The notes: a model not told the origin generated them from the sequence alone. Positions 52,812 to 62,262 are shown, counted from the first letter of the stretch. The stretch is 64,000 nt of DNA from Occallatibacter savannae (GCF_003131205.1 NZ_QFFY01000006.1:1-64000), one strand, 5' to 3'. Numbers and translations are program-made.

Positions 52812-52866
52812 ATAGACTTTAGTATTGTGCCATTCGAGATGATTGTCAAGCGAATACTTCACTATT
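52812..52866 (-). promoter_or_regulatory. Operator-like repeats around the SRPBCC/ArsR promoter
   Basis: Related A/T-rich blocks lie in opposite orientation: ATAGACTTTAGTATT (52812-52826, plus strand) and AATACTTCACTATT (52853-52866). They flank the -35/-10 pair and overlap the -10 box. This is consistent with autorepression by the ArsR protein. Confidence 0.45.
52821..52849 (-). promoter_or_regulatory. Sigma-70 promoter of the SRPBCC/ArsR operon
   Basis: On the minus strand TTGACA (52844-52849) and AATACT (52821-52826) are 17 bases apart. The start codon is about 60 bases downstream. Confidence 0.75.
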
Positions 52867-52952
52867 AGCGGCTGGCATCGATCTTGCCGAAGCATTGGGG
52901 GGGGAATTAGCTCGGACACAGGCTGGCCGCTGATCGGGACCAGAAAAGCTGA

Positions 52953-53870
52953 CTAATGCCGTTCGTCGCCTAGCTTTATGGAGTCGGTTCCGATGATCAG
53001 GTGTCCATCGATTGTGCTGCCTCTGAGAACGGCGGCGGTGTCCCCTTCGAGAAACTCCGATCGAGGCAGGTCGAATTTGCATTTCAAGTCAGGAAGCCTG
53101 TCACCGTTTACGTCTTGCGATCGGTCACAAACGATAAGGCTTTCCTCAGAACCGGTTCGGCCGAACCTGAGGCTTGCCGGATCAATGATCGCGGGCGCAT
53201 CAAAAGTGGTAGAAGAGAGAATCGCTACTGGAATTGCCCGGCCGGCAAGGATCTTGTTGGTGCAATTGCCCGGCCTCACATTGATGGCGACGGGCAGCAT
53301 AGGAGGACCAACGAACGTCTTGAAGAACAGGTCACCGAAGACAGGACCATTCTCAGGCTGCCAGGAGACTCCGTCGACGCTTCCAAAGTTGCCGCCGCCG
53401 GGGTAAAGACTGCTGAAAGTCGAACTGGTTGCTCCTCCCCAACTGCCCTCTTCAGAGGGCAAGGGTGGTTCAGGTGCTCCGACATAGTTGACGACGATCG
53501 CGTATTGTTGTCCCGCCGTCTGGGGAATCCATTGGGAGAACCGGATCAAGTCTGAGAGTTGCGTGCTACTTGAGGTGAGGGTCACATCCCCAAGAACGGT
53601 CGTTGTGGGCAGGCCGGACTTCACAGCGCGGATAGCAATGTGAAGAGGGAAAGTAGCTTGGGATTGAACTGGAATGGAAACGCCCGCCAGTGTGCCCGTC
53701 AATCCTGCTGTGTAGGTTTGGGCCACATAGGCGCAACAGGCATTGATTGCGGCATCGAAACCGCCGTAGTTGCTCGGCGGCGTGAACGACTGATCGAGAA
53801 TTGCCTGAGCAGGAGAGGTGAGCGTTGAGGACGTGAAAAAGGCAAGAGAGACAAGCCAAATCCGTAGCAT
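52953..53870 (-). CDS. Secreted beta-rich protein
   Basis: A 305-residue protein with a signal peptide (about 1-23, ending LTSPAQA). The N-terminal domain (about 24-195) resembles choice-of-anchor-type extracellular domains (QTYTAGLTGTLAGVSIPV). The C-terminal domain (about 200-305) has VAINVRPGNCTNKI and DVNGDRLPDLKCKF, a module common in secreted bacterial proteins with an Asp-rich, Ca-binding-like loop. No PEP-CTERM or LPXTG anchor is seen. Function unknown. Confidence 0.75.
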   Translation of the reverse strand: MLRIWLVSLAFFTSSTLTSPAQAILDQSFTPPSNYGGFDAAINACCAYVAQTYTAGLTGTLAGVSIPVQSQATFPLHIAIRAVKSGLPTTTVLGDVTLTSSSTQLSDLIRFSQWIPQTAGQQYAIVVNYVGAPEPPLPSEEGSWGGATSSTFSSLYPGGGNFGSVDGVSWQPENGPVFGDLFFKTFVGPPMLPVAINVRPGNCTNKILAGRAIPVAILSSTTFDAPAIIDPASLRFGRTGSEESLIVCDRSQDVNGDRLPDLKCKFDLPRSEFLEGDTAAVLRGSTIDGHLIIGTDSIKLGDERH

Positions 53871-54001
53871 GCCAGACTCCTTCCCGGGTGTCCAGAACAG
53901 AGCCTGGATGCACCTGCAGTTGCCCGGCTATGTAACAGGAAGTGAGCTAAGTGTCTGTGTTCACCATCAGGGGCGAGTGTGACGGAGGAGCCACGCGAAT
54001 G

Positions 54002-54280
54002 CTAGATCGCTTCGACCTTCTTGTTGCGCAGGGCCTGGCCAACGTGGATCGGCGGGTAGTCGCACTCGGCGAAGACCCACTCGCGATTTTTTCCGTCGGC
54101 CAAAGCGCCGTCGAAAAGAATTACGGTCCGACAATGTCCGCAGCGGAACCCCAGGTAGCCCTTGTCCCAGGTTGTCTTTTTGAACCAGCCGAGGTCGGGC
54201 TGGCTGATTTTCATCGTGGTGCGGCAGCTTCCGCAAACAACTTGCTGGGACCAATCGGGACCGACGGAAACGATCTCCAT
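54002..54280 (-). CDS. Small zinc-ribbon protein
   Basis: A 92-residue protein with two C-x2-C pairs, VVCGSCRTTMK and FRCGHCRTVIL, spaced as in a zinc ribbon. AGGAGAG lies just before ATG 54280. It has no other domain. Role unknown. It is chosen over longer overlapping frames because it alone has the Cys pairs and a good ribosome-binding site. Confidence 0.7.
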   Translation of the reverse strand: MEIVSVGPDWSQQVVCGSCRTTMKISQPDLGWFKKTTWDKGYLGFRCGHCRTVILFDGALADGKNREWVFAECDYPPIHVGQALRNKKVEAI

Positions 54281-54481
54281 GCATCTCTCCTGATGACTGA
54301 GGGAAGCCGGGCGCTACCAGTGCCTTCCCCTGGCGGGGATGAAACGAATATGTCCGGGTGAGAGGGATTTTAGCGGAAAAGACAAGGAGGTCGACAAGAG
54401 TTCTTTTCAGATCAGATAGCCTTCCCAAGAAATTGTCTGCCCACGTCATTCCCTGCCACTGAACGGTTTAGAGTGATCAGC

Positions 54482-55753
54482 ATGGCTTTATATTGCGCGA
54501 TCGGCGGAGTGGACAAGGAGCTGACTACACAGGAGCTCTCTGGTCTCCTGCGCGATGCGCTCGAACAGATAGACCCTCGTAACCGCGTTCTGGCAGTGCC
54601 GCCAGACATCACCCGGCTGCACTCGCAGGCCGGCTCTCTGACGTGCGCCGCCCACCAGATTCTCGGTGACCAGCTCAAGGCGATTCTGCCTGCGCTTGGG
54701 ACGCATACAGCGATGACGCCGAAACAGATGGACCATATGTTTCCGGGCGTTCCTCGTGAGTTGTTCAAGGTGCACAACTGGCGCACGGACGTCGAGACTC
54801 TGGGCGAGGTTCCGGCTGAGTTCATCCGTGAAGTGTCGGAAGGCAAGGTCGATTTCGCATGGCCTGCTCAGGTGAACCGGCAGATCTGCAGCGGCGAGTT
54901 CGACCTAATTTTATCGATTGGCCAAGTTGTTCCTCACGAAGTGATCGGCATGGCCAACTACAACAAGAATATTCTTGTCGGAACGGGCGGCCGCATGGGC
55001 ATCAACCGCAGCCACTATCTCGGGGCGGTTTACGGTATGGAGCGCATCATGGGGCGCGCCGACAATCCGGTGCGTGCGGTGCTCAACTACGCATCTGACA
55101 AATTTCTTCGTGATATCCCCCTCGTCTATGTGCACACCGTTGTCGGTCGCGACGAAAACGGCCAACTGGCTGTCCGAGGGCTCTTCGTGGGAGACGATAT
55201 AGAGTGCTTTCACCGCGCTGCTGAACTCAGCGTTAAGGTCAATTTCGAGATGGTCGATCGGCCGATCCGCAAGGCTGTTGTGTTCCTTGATCCGCGTGAG
55301 TTTCACTCCACGTGGCTCGGCAACAAGGCCGTTTACCGCACCCGCATGGCTCTAGGCGATGATGCGGAACTGATCGTGCTCGCTCCGGCAGTGCGTGAAT
55401 TTGGCGAAGACAAGACGATCGACTCGCTGATCCGCAAATACGGTTATCACGGCACATCGGCGACCCTCAAAGCAGTCGAGCAGAACGAAGACCTCGCTGC
55501 GGAACTCGGAGCAGCGGCCCACCTGATTCATGGCTCGTCAGAAGGCCGCTTCAAAATCACATGGTGTCCCGGGGAATTGACGCGCGAGGAGATTCAACGA
55601 GTGGGATTCGCCTACGCCGATCTCGACGAAATGATGGAACTCTACAACCCGCACACGCTTTCGCATGGCTGGAACACCGTCCGGGGAGAAGAGATCTTTT
55701 TCATCGCCAACCCCGGTCTGGGGCTCTGGGCGCACAAGTCGCGGCTCCAGTAG
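54482..55753 (+). CDS. LarA-like (DUF2088) nickel-pincer-family protein
   Basis: A 423-residue protein of the lactate racemase (LarA) family. It has PPDITRLHSQAGSLT near the N-terminus, ALGTHTAMT (His position as in LarA catalysis) and SHGWNTVRGEE later. LarA needs a nickel-pincer cofactor made by LarB/C/E; these genes are not in the window. Many DUF2088 homologues act on other 2-hydroxyacids. ATG 54482 is chosen; a GTG at 54473 is also in frame. Confidence 0.78.
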   Translation: MALYCAIGGVDKELTTQELSGLLRDALEQIDPRNRVLAVPPDITRLHSQAGSLTCAAHQILGDQLKAILPALGTHTAMTPKQMDHMFPGVPRELFKVHNWRTDVETLGEVPAEFIREVSEGKVDFAWPAQVNRQICSGEFDLILSIGQVVPHEVIGMANYNKNILVGTGGRMGINRSHYLGAVYGMERIMGRADNPVRAVLNYASDKFLRDIPLVYVHTVVGRDENGQLAVRGLFVGDDIECFHRAAELSVKVNFEMVDRPIRKAVVFLDPREFHSTWLGNKAVYRTRMALGDDAELIVLAPAVREFGEDKTIDSLIRKYGYHGTSATLKAVEQNEDLAAELGAAAHLIHGSSEGRFKITWCPGELTREEIQRVGFAYADLDEMMELYNPHTLSHGWNTVRGEEIFFIANPGLGLWAHKSRLQ

Positions 55754-55759
55754 CACTCG

Positions 55760-56185
55760 CTAGAGAGCAGGCCCGTGCTTCTCGTCGAGCGCCGGCAGCA
55801 GAACTACGCTTTCCTGTTCGTTGGGATCTGTACGGGCGATGAGGGCAACGCAAGATTCGCTCGAGCTGGGGTTGTAGGGCTGGTGCGGCATGTCAGCCGG
55901 TATATAGAGAAAGTCACCCGGATTGATCTGCATGTGCTGCTCCAGGTTCTCGCCGTACCACATGCACGAGGTTCCGCAAAGGGCGTAGATGGCAGTCTCG
56001 TGCGAGGCGTGCTTGTGGGCCTTGGCCCGGCCGCCCGGCGGGATTGTGACAAGCTGCATATGCAGCGCGCGGGCGCCGACGGACTCCGCAGAGATGGCTG
56101 GAGTGTAGGTGAGGCCTTGCTTGCCGATGAAATTTTGTCCGGCGCGGACCAAGCGGCAGGTGGCGGGGGAGGTCTCGGTTGCCAT
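55760..56185 (-). CDS. Cupin-domain protein
   Basis: A 141-residue single-domain cupin. The two motifs are PPGGRAKAHKHASHETAIY and PGDFLYIPADMPHQPYNP, which carry the metal-binding His/Glu residues. Metal and substrate are unknown. It is convergent with the LarA-like gene, leaving six bases between them. Confidence 0.85.
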   Translation of the reverse strand: MATETSPATCRLVRAGQNFIGKQGLTYTPAISAESVGARALHMQLVTIPPGGRAKAHKHASHETAIYALCGTSCMWYGENLEQHMQINPGDFLYIPADMPHQPYNPSSSESCVALIARTDPNEQESVVLLPALDEKHGPAL

Positions 56186-56351
56186 GTTTATTCTGCACTC
56201 CTCGAGAGACTGCGTTCAGGGTACCCCAGAAGTGTGATGGAGAACCCACGTTTTGCCTTGGACAAGCGAATAGAATCCAGTATCGAACGGCCGTAGAACT
56301 TTATCGCCAGCATATCCGTCATTGAAGACAGATACCGTGGAGATTCTTGCA

Positions 56352-58517
56352 ATGCGTTCTCATTTATTGATGAGCTTTAGTATGTTGTGTGTTGTTGCCG
56401 TTGCACCTCTCGCATCGAAAGCCCAGTTTCAACCAATCCCAAAAGAAGAATTGAGCATGACGGCCGATCCGGCTGCGCCGGGGGCAGCAGCGGTATATCT
56501 GTACCGCGAAGAAACCTCAGACGATCCGCATGCGTTTCGTACGGTCTACGCGCGCATCAAGGTTTTGACGGAAGAGGGCAAGGCTGCCGCGGTGGTGCAT
56601 ATTGATTTCCCGAAGACTTTTGTATTCAATGCACAAGGAAATAACTGGGGCCACATGAAGGGTGGCTTAGGCAATGAATCAACGGAGGGGACGATCGCTC
56701 CATCTAATTCCGCGCATTGGAGCATGCCAAGCATCGCGCGGGTGGGAGAGGATGCGCCGTGGGATACGGATTCCTATCAGGGGAAAGTGGAGATTGGCGC
56801 TCTTGAAGGACGTGTCGTGCATCCTGACGGGACGGCTGTGCCGCTTGCCGGCAGACCGGCCGAACTGCTGAAAGCGACAAAGGGACAGCGCGGCACTGAA
56901 ACATATTTCACGATGCCCAGCGTAGAGGTGGGCAGCGTGATCGAGTATAGGTACCAGATCCGCTACGACCGTTACCTCGCTGCGCCGAACTGGCGACTTC
57001 AGGAGCCCTACTTCATCCACAAAGAACACTTCATCTTCAAACCTTCCCGGCAGTTCGTGCCCACAACACAGACCGGTACAGGCGTCGCGTCCAATGCTCT
57101 GAAGGACCCACACGACAATCCGCTCACGGATATTGAGCTTCGGCCGAACTTGCCCGCCGGGAAGAGCGTTACGCGCGACGCGCTGGGGAACTACATTGTC
57201 GATCTATCGGAGGTGCCTGCGCTGCCGGCAGAGCCGTGGGCTCCCCCCGCGAACACGTCGAGCTACGGCGTGGACTTCTTCTACACCTATACGCCCGATG
57301 TGAAGGATTACTGGCAGAAGCAGATGTCGTATTGGAATAGAGCGCTGAACAGCTACGTCGAGCCAACGCCGGCATTGAAGAATGCCGTGAAGGAAGCGGT
57401 GAGCGGTTCGGATTCGGCGGCGGATAAGGCGAAGAAGCTATATGCGCTGGTGCAGAAGATTGACAACCTGGATGGGAGTCCTGACGGGGCGCCGCTCTCC
57501 GGGAGCGAGTTCATCCCACGCGGGAAAGTAGAGACGATTCTTTTGAACAAGAAGGGCTCCAGCAATGAGATTACGTACCTCTATCTCGCGCTGGTGCGCG
57601 CGGCGGGAATTCAGGCGCATCCTGTGCGGATCGCAAGCCGCAGCGTGCGGGCGTTCTCCGCGCAGTACATGGACAACATTCAGCTCGATACGGCGTTGGT
57701 AGCGCTGAATATCGACGGCAAGGAGATTCTTGTCGATCCGGGAACCAAGATGGCTCCGTTTGGAATGCTGCACTGGGCACATGCGGGAGCCGGCGGGGTC
57801 AGACTCGACGCGGGTAATAAGGTCGAGACGTTTATCACGCCGTTGCAGAGGAATACAGACAACAGCACTCTTCATGTGGGGTCGCTGAACCTGTCGCCGC
57901 AGGGGGGAGTGTCGGGAACCTTGAAGATTGCTTTTATTGGTCAGCACGCGATTGAGCTGCGGCAGCTCGGCATGAAGTCAGGACCTGAGGCAGTGAAGCA
58001 GGAGCTGGACAAGATGATCGCGGCGCAAGTGCCCGCCAGTGTTCAGGCCAAGGTCGATCATGTTGCCTATCTGGACGATCCGGAGAAGCAGTTGCTGGCG
58101 ATCATCAATGTCTCCGGTTCGCTTGCAAAGAGCGGCGATGGGCATCTCGCCGTGCCGCGGCTGCTGTTTGAGGCGCAGGAGAAGAATCCGTTTCCGCCAG
58201 ACAAAGTTCGGGAGCTTCCCATCGACATGCGCTATCCCGCGCAGGAGCAGGAGCAGATCACTTACGTGCTGCCGCCCGGGTTCACGCTGAAGCAGAATGC
58301 GCAGGACGCAAACCTCCGCTGGGAAGAGAATGCAGCGTATCAACTTCGCACAAAAGTGGCCGGGGATTCGGTAACGCCGGCGCGAGTGCTGGCACGGGGG
58401 TTCACGTTGCTGGATGCTAAGGACTACGAGCAGGCGAGAGATTTTTACCAGAAGGTTGTGGCAGCGGATCAGCAGGAATTGGTGCTGACGGGGCCGGGAT
58501 CGCCGAGCGGGCTCTAG
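56352..58517 (+). CDS. Exported DUF3857/transglutaminase-like protein lacking the catalytic Cys
   Basis: A 721-residue protein with a signal peptide (about 1-24, ending ASKAQ). The N-terminal half is DUF3857-like (TYFTMPSVEVGSVIEYRYQI). A transglutaminase-like domain follows, but where the nucleophile is expected the sequence reads KGSSNE (residues 401-406), with Ser in place of Cys, and the usual catalytic His region reads QLDTALVAL, without His. Only the Asp region (ILVDPGTKMAPFG) is kept. So it is probably not an active transglutaminase or protease. A TTG start at 56322 is in frame; ATG 56352 opens the signal peptide. Confidence 0.8.
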   Translation: MRSHLLMSFSMLCVVAVAPLASKAQFQPIPKEELSMTADPAAPGAAAVYLYREETSDDPHAFRTVYARIKVLTEEGKAAAVVHIDFPKTFVFNAQGNNWGHMKGGLGNESTEGTIAPSNSAHWSMPSIARVGEDAPWDTDSYQGKVEIGALEGRVVHPDGTAVPLAGRPAELLKATKGQRGTETYFTMPSVEVGSVIEYRYQIRYDRYLAAPNWRLQEPYFIHKEHFIFKPSRQFVPTTQTGTGVASNALKDPHDNPLTDIELRPNLPAGKSVTRDALGNYIVDLSEVPALPAEPWAPPANTSSYGVDFFYTYTPDVKDYWQKQMSYWNRALNSYVEPTPALKNAVKEAVSGSDSAADKAKKLYALVQKIDNLDGSPDGAPLSGSEFIPRGKVETILLNKKGSSNEITYLYLALVRAAGIQAHPVRIASRSVRAFSAQYMDNIQLDTALVALNIDGKEILVDPGTKMAPFGMLHWAHAGAGGVRLDAGNKVETFITPLQRNTDNSTLHVGSLNLSPQGGVSGTLKIAFIGQHAIELRQLGMKSGPEAVKQELDKMIAAQVPASVQAKVDHVAYLDDPEKQLLAIINVSGSLAKSGDGHLAVPRLLFEAQEKNPFPPDKVRELPIDMRYPAQEQEQITYVLPPGFTLKQNAQDANLRWEENAAYQLRTKVAGDSVTPARVLARGFTLLDAKDYEQARDFYQKVVAADQQELVLTGPGSPSGL

Positions 58518-58643
58518 CTCTTCACCATGGAAGAGAGACAACAGCGGGTCTGGCATTTACGTATCCCAAGTCTCCAGAGACAAGAGACCTGCGGCACCAG
58601 AAGTCTTTCAAGGCGATATTCCCCTACCATCATGCGAATGAAA

Positions 58644-58670
58644 GCGGCGCGATCGAGATGATCGCGCCGC
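58644..58670. terminator. Perfect 11-bp hairpin between convergent genes
   Basis: GCGGCGCGATC (58644-58654), loop GAGAT, GATCGCGCCGC (58660-58670) lies between the DUF3857 gene and glnA, pointing to both. T-tracts are poor, so it may be a two-way terminator or protect 3' ends. Confidence 0.65.
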
Positions 58671-58700
58671 CTGTGTTTGCCAGTCCGGATTGAGTTAGGT

Positions 58701-60131
58701 TTAGAAGAGGTTCCAGAGGGACTGGTTGTAGACCTCGTGGTGGAACTGCACTTCAGGAGCCTTGACGAAGGTACCAAGCTCGCGAGCGCAGCGGTTTGCG
58801 GCGGCCTGTTTCAGGTCGGCGAAACGGCCCTGCACATCGGAGCCGAGAATCTCGCCGATCCACTTTGACGACTTGAAGTCGTCGATCGCGGCCTGAATGT
58901 GGTCGGGCAGGTAGCGTTCAGCCTGGCGGAGGTTGTCGATCTTCGCCGTGGTGCCGTCAATCCCCGTTTTGAAGATGGAGTAGAGGGCGAGGTAGGGGTT
59001 AGCATCCGGGCCGACCGAGCGAACTTCCACACGCATTGATCGCGAGTTGCCGATGGGCACACGGACCATGGAGCCGCGATCGGTAGCCGAGGCCTTGATC
59101 TGGTTCGGCGCTTCGAAGTGCGGATCGAGACGGCGGTATGCGTTGACGCTCGAGTTCAAGATGAGGCAGATGTCGAGCGCATGGGTGAGAATGCGATCGA
59201 TGAATTCCCAGCCGAAGCTCGAGAGCTTTTCCTGTCCCTTTTCATCCCAGAAGAGGTTGGTCTTGTCCTTCGAGATGGAGACGTTGGTGTGCATGCCGCT
59301 GCCGTTGACGCCGACAACGGGCTTGGGAAGGAAGCTGGCCGTATAGCCGTGATTATTGGCGATCTGGCGGCAGAGCAGCTTGTAGAGCTGGATCTGGTCA
59401 GCGGCCGCAACAACTTCGCCGTAGCCGTAGTTGATTTCGAACTGGCTGGGCGCTACTTCGGGGTGATCCTTCTCATTCTGGAAGCCCATCGCGCGCTGCA
59501 CTTCAGCGGCGGTGTCGATGAACTGACGCAGAGGGTCGAGCGGCAGTGAGTGGTAGTAACCGCCGGTGTTGATGAACTCGAACTTGCCCGTCTCGTGGTA
59601 TTTGCGCTCGGCGTCCTTGCCAGCGAACAGGAAGCCTTCGATTTCGTTGGCGGCGTTGAGCGTGTAGCCCTTTTCCTTGTAGAGCTTGTCAGCATAGGTC
59701 TTCAGGACGCCGCGGAGGTCGCCGGAGTAGGGCGTACCGTCCTTATCGATGACGGTGCCGAAGACGAGGCACTTGCCGTTGCCAAAGACGTCGGAAGGCA
59801 CCCAGTAGAAGGCGCTCCAGTCGATGCCGAGGCGGAGGTCGCTCTCCTTCTGGGCCGTAAAGCCGCGAATGGAGGAGCCGTCGAAGGTTAGATTCTCGTA
59901 GGAGCCCAGGAGGAACTTCTTATCGTAATCGAGCAGGTGCAGACGGCCTTCGAGGTCGGTGAAGAGTACCGTGATGGCTTTGATCCGCTTCTCGTCCTTC
60001 AAATACTTCAACCGCTTGTCGCGGATTTCATCAATGGCTACACGGTTGAGCCGGTCAGCCTTGGCCTGCAGATTCAGTTCCTCAAGCTCTTCATAGGGGA
60101 GCGCGAGAAAATTGCGGTACTCAGTCGACAT
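58701..60131 (-). CDS. glnA: Glutamine synthetase GlnA
   Basis: A 476-residue glutamine synthetase that makes glutamine from glutamate, ammonia and ATP. It carries the family motifs FDGSSIRGF, VVGVNGSGMHTNVS and EAPNQIKASATDRGSMVRVP. The adenylylation motif of enteric GSI (NLYDLP) is not seen, so control by GlnE may be absent. AAGGAGAA lies just before the ATG. It follows the Ser/Thr kinase gene on the same strand after about 100 bases; a short GGGTTC/GAACCC stem lies between. Confidence 0.93.
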   Translation of the reverse strand: MSTEYRNFLALPYEELEELNLQAKADRLNRVAIDEIRDKRLKYLKDEKRIKAITVLFTDLEGRLHLLDYDKKFLLGSYENLTFDGSSIRGFTAQKESDLRLGIDWSAFYWVPSDVFGNGKCLVFGTVIDKDGTPYSGDLRGVLKTYADKLYKEKGYTLNAANEIEGFLFAGKDAERKYHETGKFEFINTGGYYHSLPLDPLRQFIDTAAEVQRAMGFQNEKDHPEVAPSQFEINYGYGEVVAAADQIQLYKLLCRQIANNHGYTASFLPKPVVGVNGSGMHTNVSISKDKTNLFWDEKGQEKLSSFGWEFIDRILTHALDICLILNSSVNAYRRLDPHFEAPNQIKASATDRGSMVRVPIGNSRSMRVEVRSVGPDANPYLALYSIFKTGIDGTTAKIDNLRQAERYLPDHIQAAIDDFKSSKWIGEILGSDVQGRFADLKQAAANRCARELGTFVKAPEVQFHHEVYNQSLWNLF

Positions 60132-60233
60132 GGTTCTCCTTCCGGACAGGAAAATGGTTGTGAGGCATTCAGCATCAAGTCTAGGGTTCTCGACATAAGG
60201 AACCCGTGAAGATTTGGCCGGCGAGGGGGTCGG

Positions 60234-61208
60234 TCAACGATGGCGTGAGACCAAGACCATCAGCAACAGGATAACAACAGGAATGAGCGCAAGTGCTGCA
60301 TAATAAGCCACCTGACGCGATGTGTGTGATTTTCTTTTGTTCCACTCCCGAGTTTCAAGCCGGTCTTCCACACCCACCTCATCAAGATGCTGCAAGTCAT
60401 GTGCAAATTCGCGCGCGTGTGCGTAGCGATTTTGCGGATCGCGCTCCAGGGCACGGTAGAGAACTTCCTGCATCTGTGGCGAGATCCGGGGCTCTACAAG
60501 GGAGGGCGGAACGGGGTAGTTCAGCAGGCGATCGTTCATCACTTCCATGGGCGAGTTGCCGGAGAAGGGAAGGCGTCCAGTAAGCATTTCGTACAGGATG
60601 ACGCCCATCGCGTAGATGTCGGAGCGTCCGTCGCCTCGCTTGCCTTTCACCTGCTCGGGAGAGATGTAGTCGGCCGTGCCGAGGGTCGCGGTGAAGTTGG
60701 CGTAGGTGAGGCGGCGTGCGGCGCCGTCTCCGGCGATGCCGAAGTCGATGAGCTTCACGTTATCGTTCTCGTCGATCATGATGTTTTCAGGCTTCAGATC
60801 GCGGTGAACTACGCCCTGCTCGTGAATGTACTCGAGCGCGTCCAGCACCTTGACGGAGATGTGGAGAGCCCGATCGTGGCCGATGCGGCCATGTGAGAGA
60901 ATCTCGCGGAGCAGGCGGCCTTCGCACCACTCCATCACCATGTAAACGCGCGACCGCTTTTCGCCGCCGAAGACGCGCATGACCATCGGGTGGTTCAGTT
61001 TTTCGCCGATTGCGGCTTCGCGCTGAAACCGGTCGAAGAGGATGGGATCGGCTTCCATGTCGGGGTGGGGTATTTTGAGTGCGACGATGCGGTTATCGCG
61101 CACGTCGGTGGCGCGGAAGATAGAAGCCATGCCGCTGCGAGCGACTGGTTCCTCGATACGGTAGGAGTCGATTTGCGAGCCGGATTCGATGGTGTCGAGA
61201 AAGCCCAT
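60234..61208 (-). CDS. Membrane-anchored Ser/Thr protein kinase (Hanks type)
   Basis: A 324-residue kinase. Catalytic motifs are VALKIPHP (Lys), HRDLKPENIM, LIDFGIAG and SPEQVKGK (APE-like). A C-terminal helix (about 300-321, ALALIPVVILLLMVLV) anchors it with the kinase inside. The Gly-rich loop is weak (ARSGMASIFRA). It is encoded just after the PP2C phosphatase (about 110 bases), an opposing pair that is often seen. No PASTA or other sensor domain is present. Confidence 0.92.
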   Translation of the reverse strand: MGFLDTIESGSQIDSYRIEEPVARSGMASIFRATDVRDNRIVALKIPHPDMEADPILFDRFQREAAIGEKLNHPMVMRVFGGEKRSRVYMVMEWCEGRLLREILSHGRIGHDRALHISVKVLDALEYIHEQGVVHRDLKPENIMIDENDNVKLIDFGIAGDGAARRLTYANFTATLGTADYISPEQVKGKRGDGRSDIYAMGVILYEMLTGRLPFSGNSPMEVMNDRLLNYPVPPSLVEPRISPQMQEVLYRALERDPQNRYAHAREFAHDLQHLDEVGVEDRLETREWNKRKSHTSRQVAYYAALALIPVVILLLMVLVSRHR

Positions 61209-61315
61209 TAGGCGGGAAGTACTCCGAACAGTTTTATGCGAGGTTTCTTTTACTCTATCGAGGAATACAGGCGCAACCCTAAGGGATTTGTAAGGCTTTT
61301 GTCGGAGATTTCCTG

Positions 61316-62119
61316 CTAGGAAGGAAGACGGTAAGGGCGGCCGCGGTACATGCCTACCTGCTCGACCGAGCGGACTTTGATTACCATGGCCGTCGTGTTG
61401 TCGTTTCCGTCGTTGTCGACAGCGCGCGCGACCAGTTCGCTTGCCACTTCATCGATTGGCTTATTCTGCGAGACGATAGAGGCCATGGTGGACTCAGGCA
61501 ATTCGTCGTGCACGCCGTCAGAGCAGAGGACGAGCACATCGCCGGGCTGAATGGTTAGCGCGGTCGTATCGGGAGAGACAAACATCTCCGGGCCCAGCGA
61601 ACGGATGAGTACGTGCCGCGATTCTGACTGAGAGACTTCGGATTCAGTGATGAGTCCCATCTTACGCTGCTCGTTTACCCAGGTGTGGTCGTGGGTGATG
61701 AGCTTTGCGCGTCCGTGTCGGACGAGGTAGCATCGCGAGTCTCCGACGTGTGAGACGACTGCCTGATCGTGCCGCAGAGCGCATGCAACGACCGTCGTGG
61801 CCATCTTCTTGCCGCGGAATTCCGGAGCTAGAGTGCGATCGTGAACTGCGGAGTTGGCGTGCTGCACTAATCGAGGCAGAAGGCTGATGAGCATCGCGCC
61901 ACCCTGCGACTTTTCAAACTCTTTGGTGAGCACTGAGACTGCGGTGGATGAAGCGACTTCGCCGAGATCGAGGCCGCCTACACCATCGGCTACAGCGAAG
62001 AGGTATCCGTGGGAACGGGCCTGGTGCCGGGAACTGGGGACAAACGAGCCGAGCGAATCTTCATTATTAGATCGGATTTTGCCGGGATCGCTCGCTTGAC
62101 CAAATACGACGTCCAACAT
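61316..62119 (-). CDS. PP2C-type Ser/Thr protein phosphatase
   Basis: A 267-residue PP2C phosphatase. It has NNEDSLGSF, YLFAVADGVGG, VVSHVGDSRCYLVR, LCSDGVHDELP and late DGNDNTTAMVIKVR, the Asp residues for two Mg/Mn ions. It should reverse phosphorylation by the kinase encoded next to it. No membrane segment is seen. Confidence 0.93.
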   Translation of the reverse strand: MLDVVFGQASDPGKIRSNNEDSLGSFVPSSRHQARSHGYLFAVADGVGGLDLGEVASSTAVSVLTKEFEKSQGGAMLISLLPRLVQHANSAVHDRTLAPEFRGKKMATTVVACALRHDQAVVSHVGDSRCYLVRHGRAKLITHDHTWVNEQRKMGLITESEVSQSESRHVLIRSLGPEMFVSPDTTALTIQPGDVLVLCSDGVHDELPESTMASIVSQNKPIDEVASELVARAVDNDGNDNTTAMVIKVRSVEQVGMYRGRPYRLPS

Positions 62120-62175
62120 GGACCAGTGGCCTCAGAAGTCGGGGGATCGAATCTACAGATGTTTCTACTACAAAG

Positions 62176-62230
62176 GCACTGGGTGGTTCCGATTTCGCGG
62201 CTGATTCGCCGCGGAGCAGTTCCACCCAGT
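62176..62230. other. Nested inverted repeat between PP2C and APC genes
   Basis: CACTGGGTGG (62176-62185) and CCACCCAGTG (62221-62230) are perfectly complementary, and inside them CGCGG (62195-62199) pairs with CCGCG (62208-62212). The structure may end the APC transporter message (minus strand) or act on the phosphatase promoter; no T-tract is seen. Confidence 0.55.
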
Positions 62231-62262
62231 GTTGTGTTTCGCCCGGCTTAGACGAGTGCTTT

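Noticed and set aside
53967..54449. A longer minus-strand frame overlapping the zinc-ribbon gene
   Set aside because: It is in another frame, lacks the Cys pairs and has no ribosome-binding site; the 92-residue protein is the better choice.
60184..60205. GGGTTC/GAACCC stem as terminator of the Ser/Thr kinase gene
   Set aside because: It has only six base pairs and no T-tract, too weak to list as a feature.
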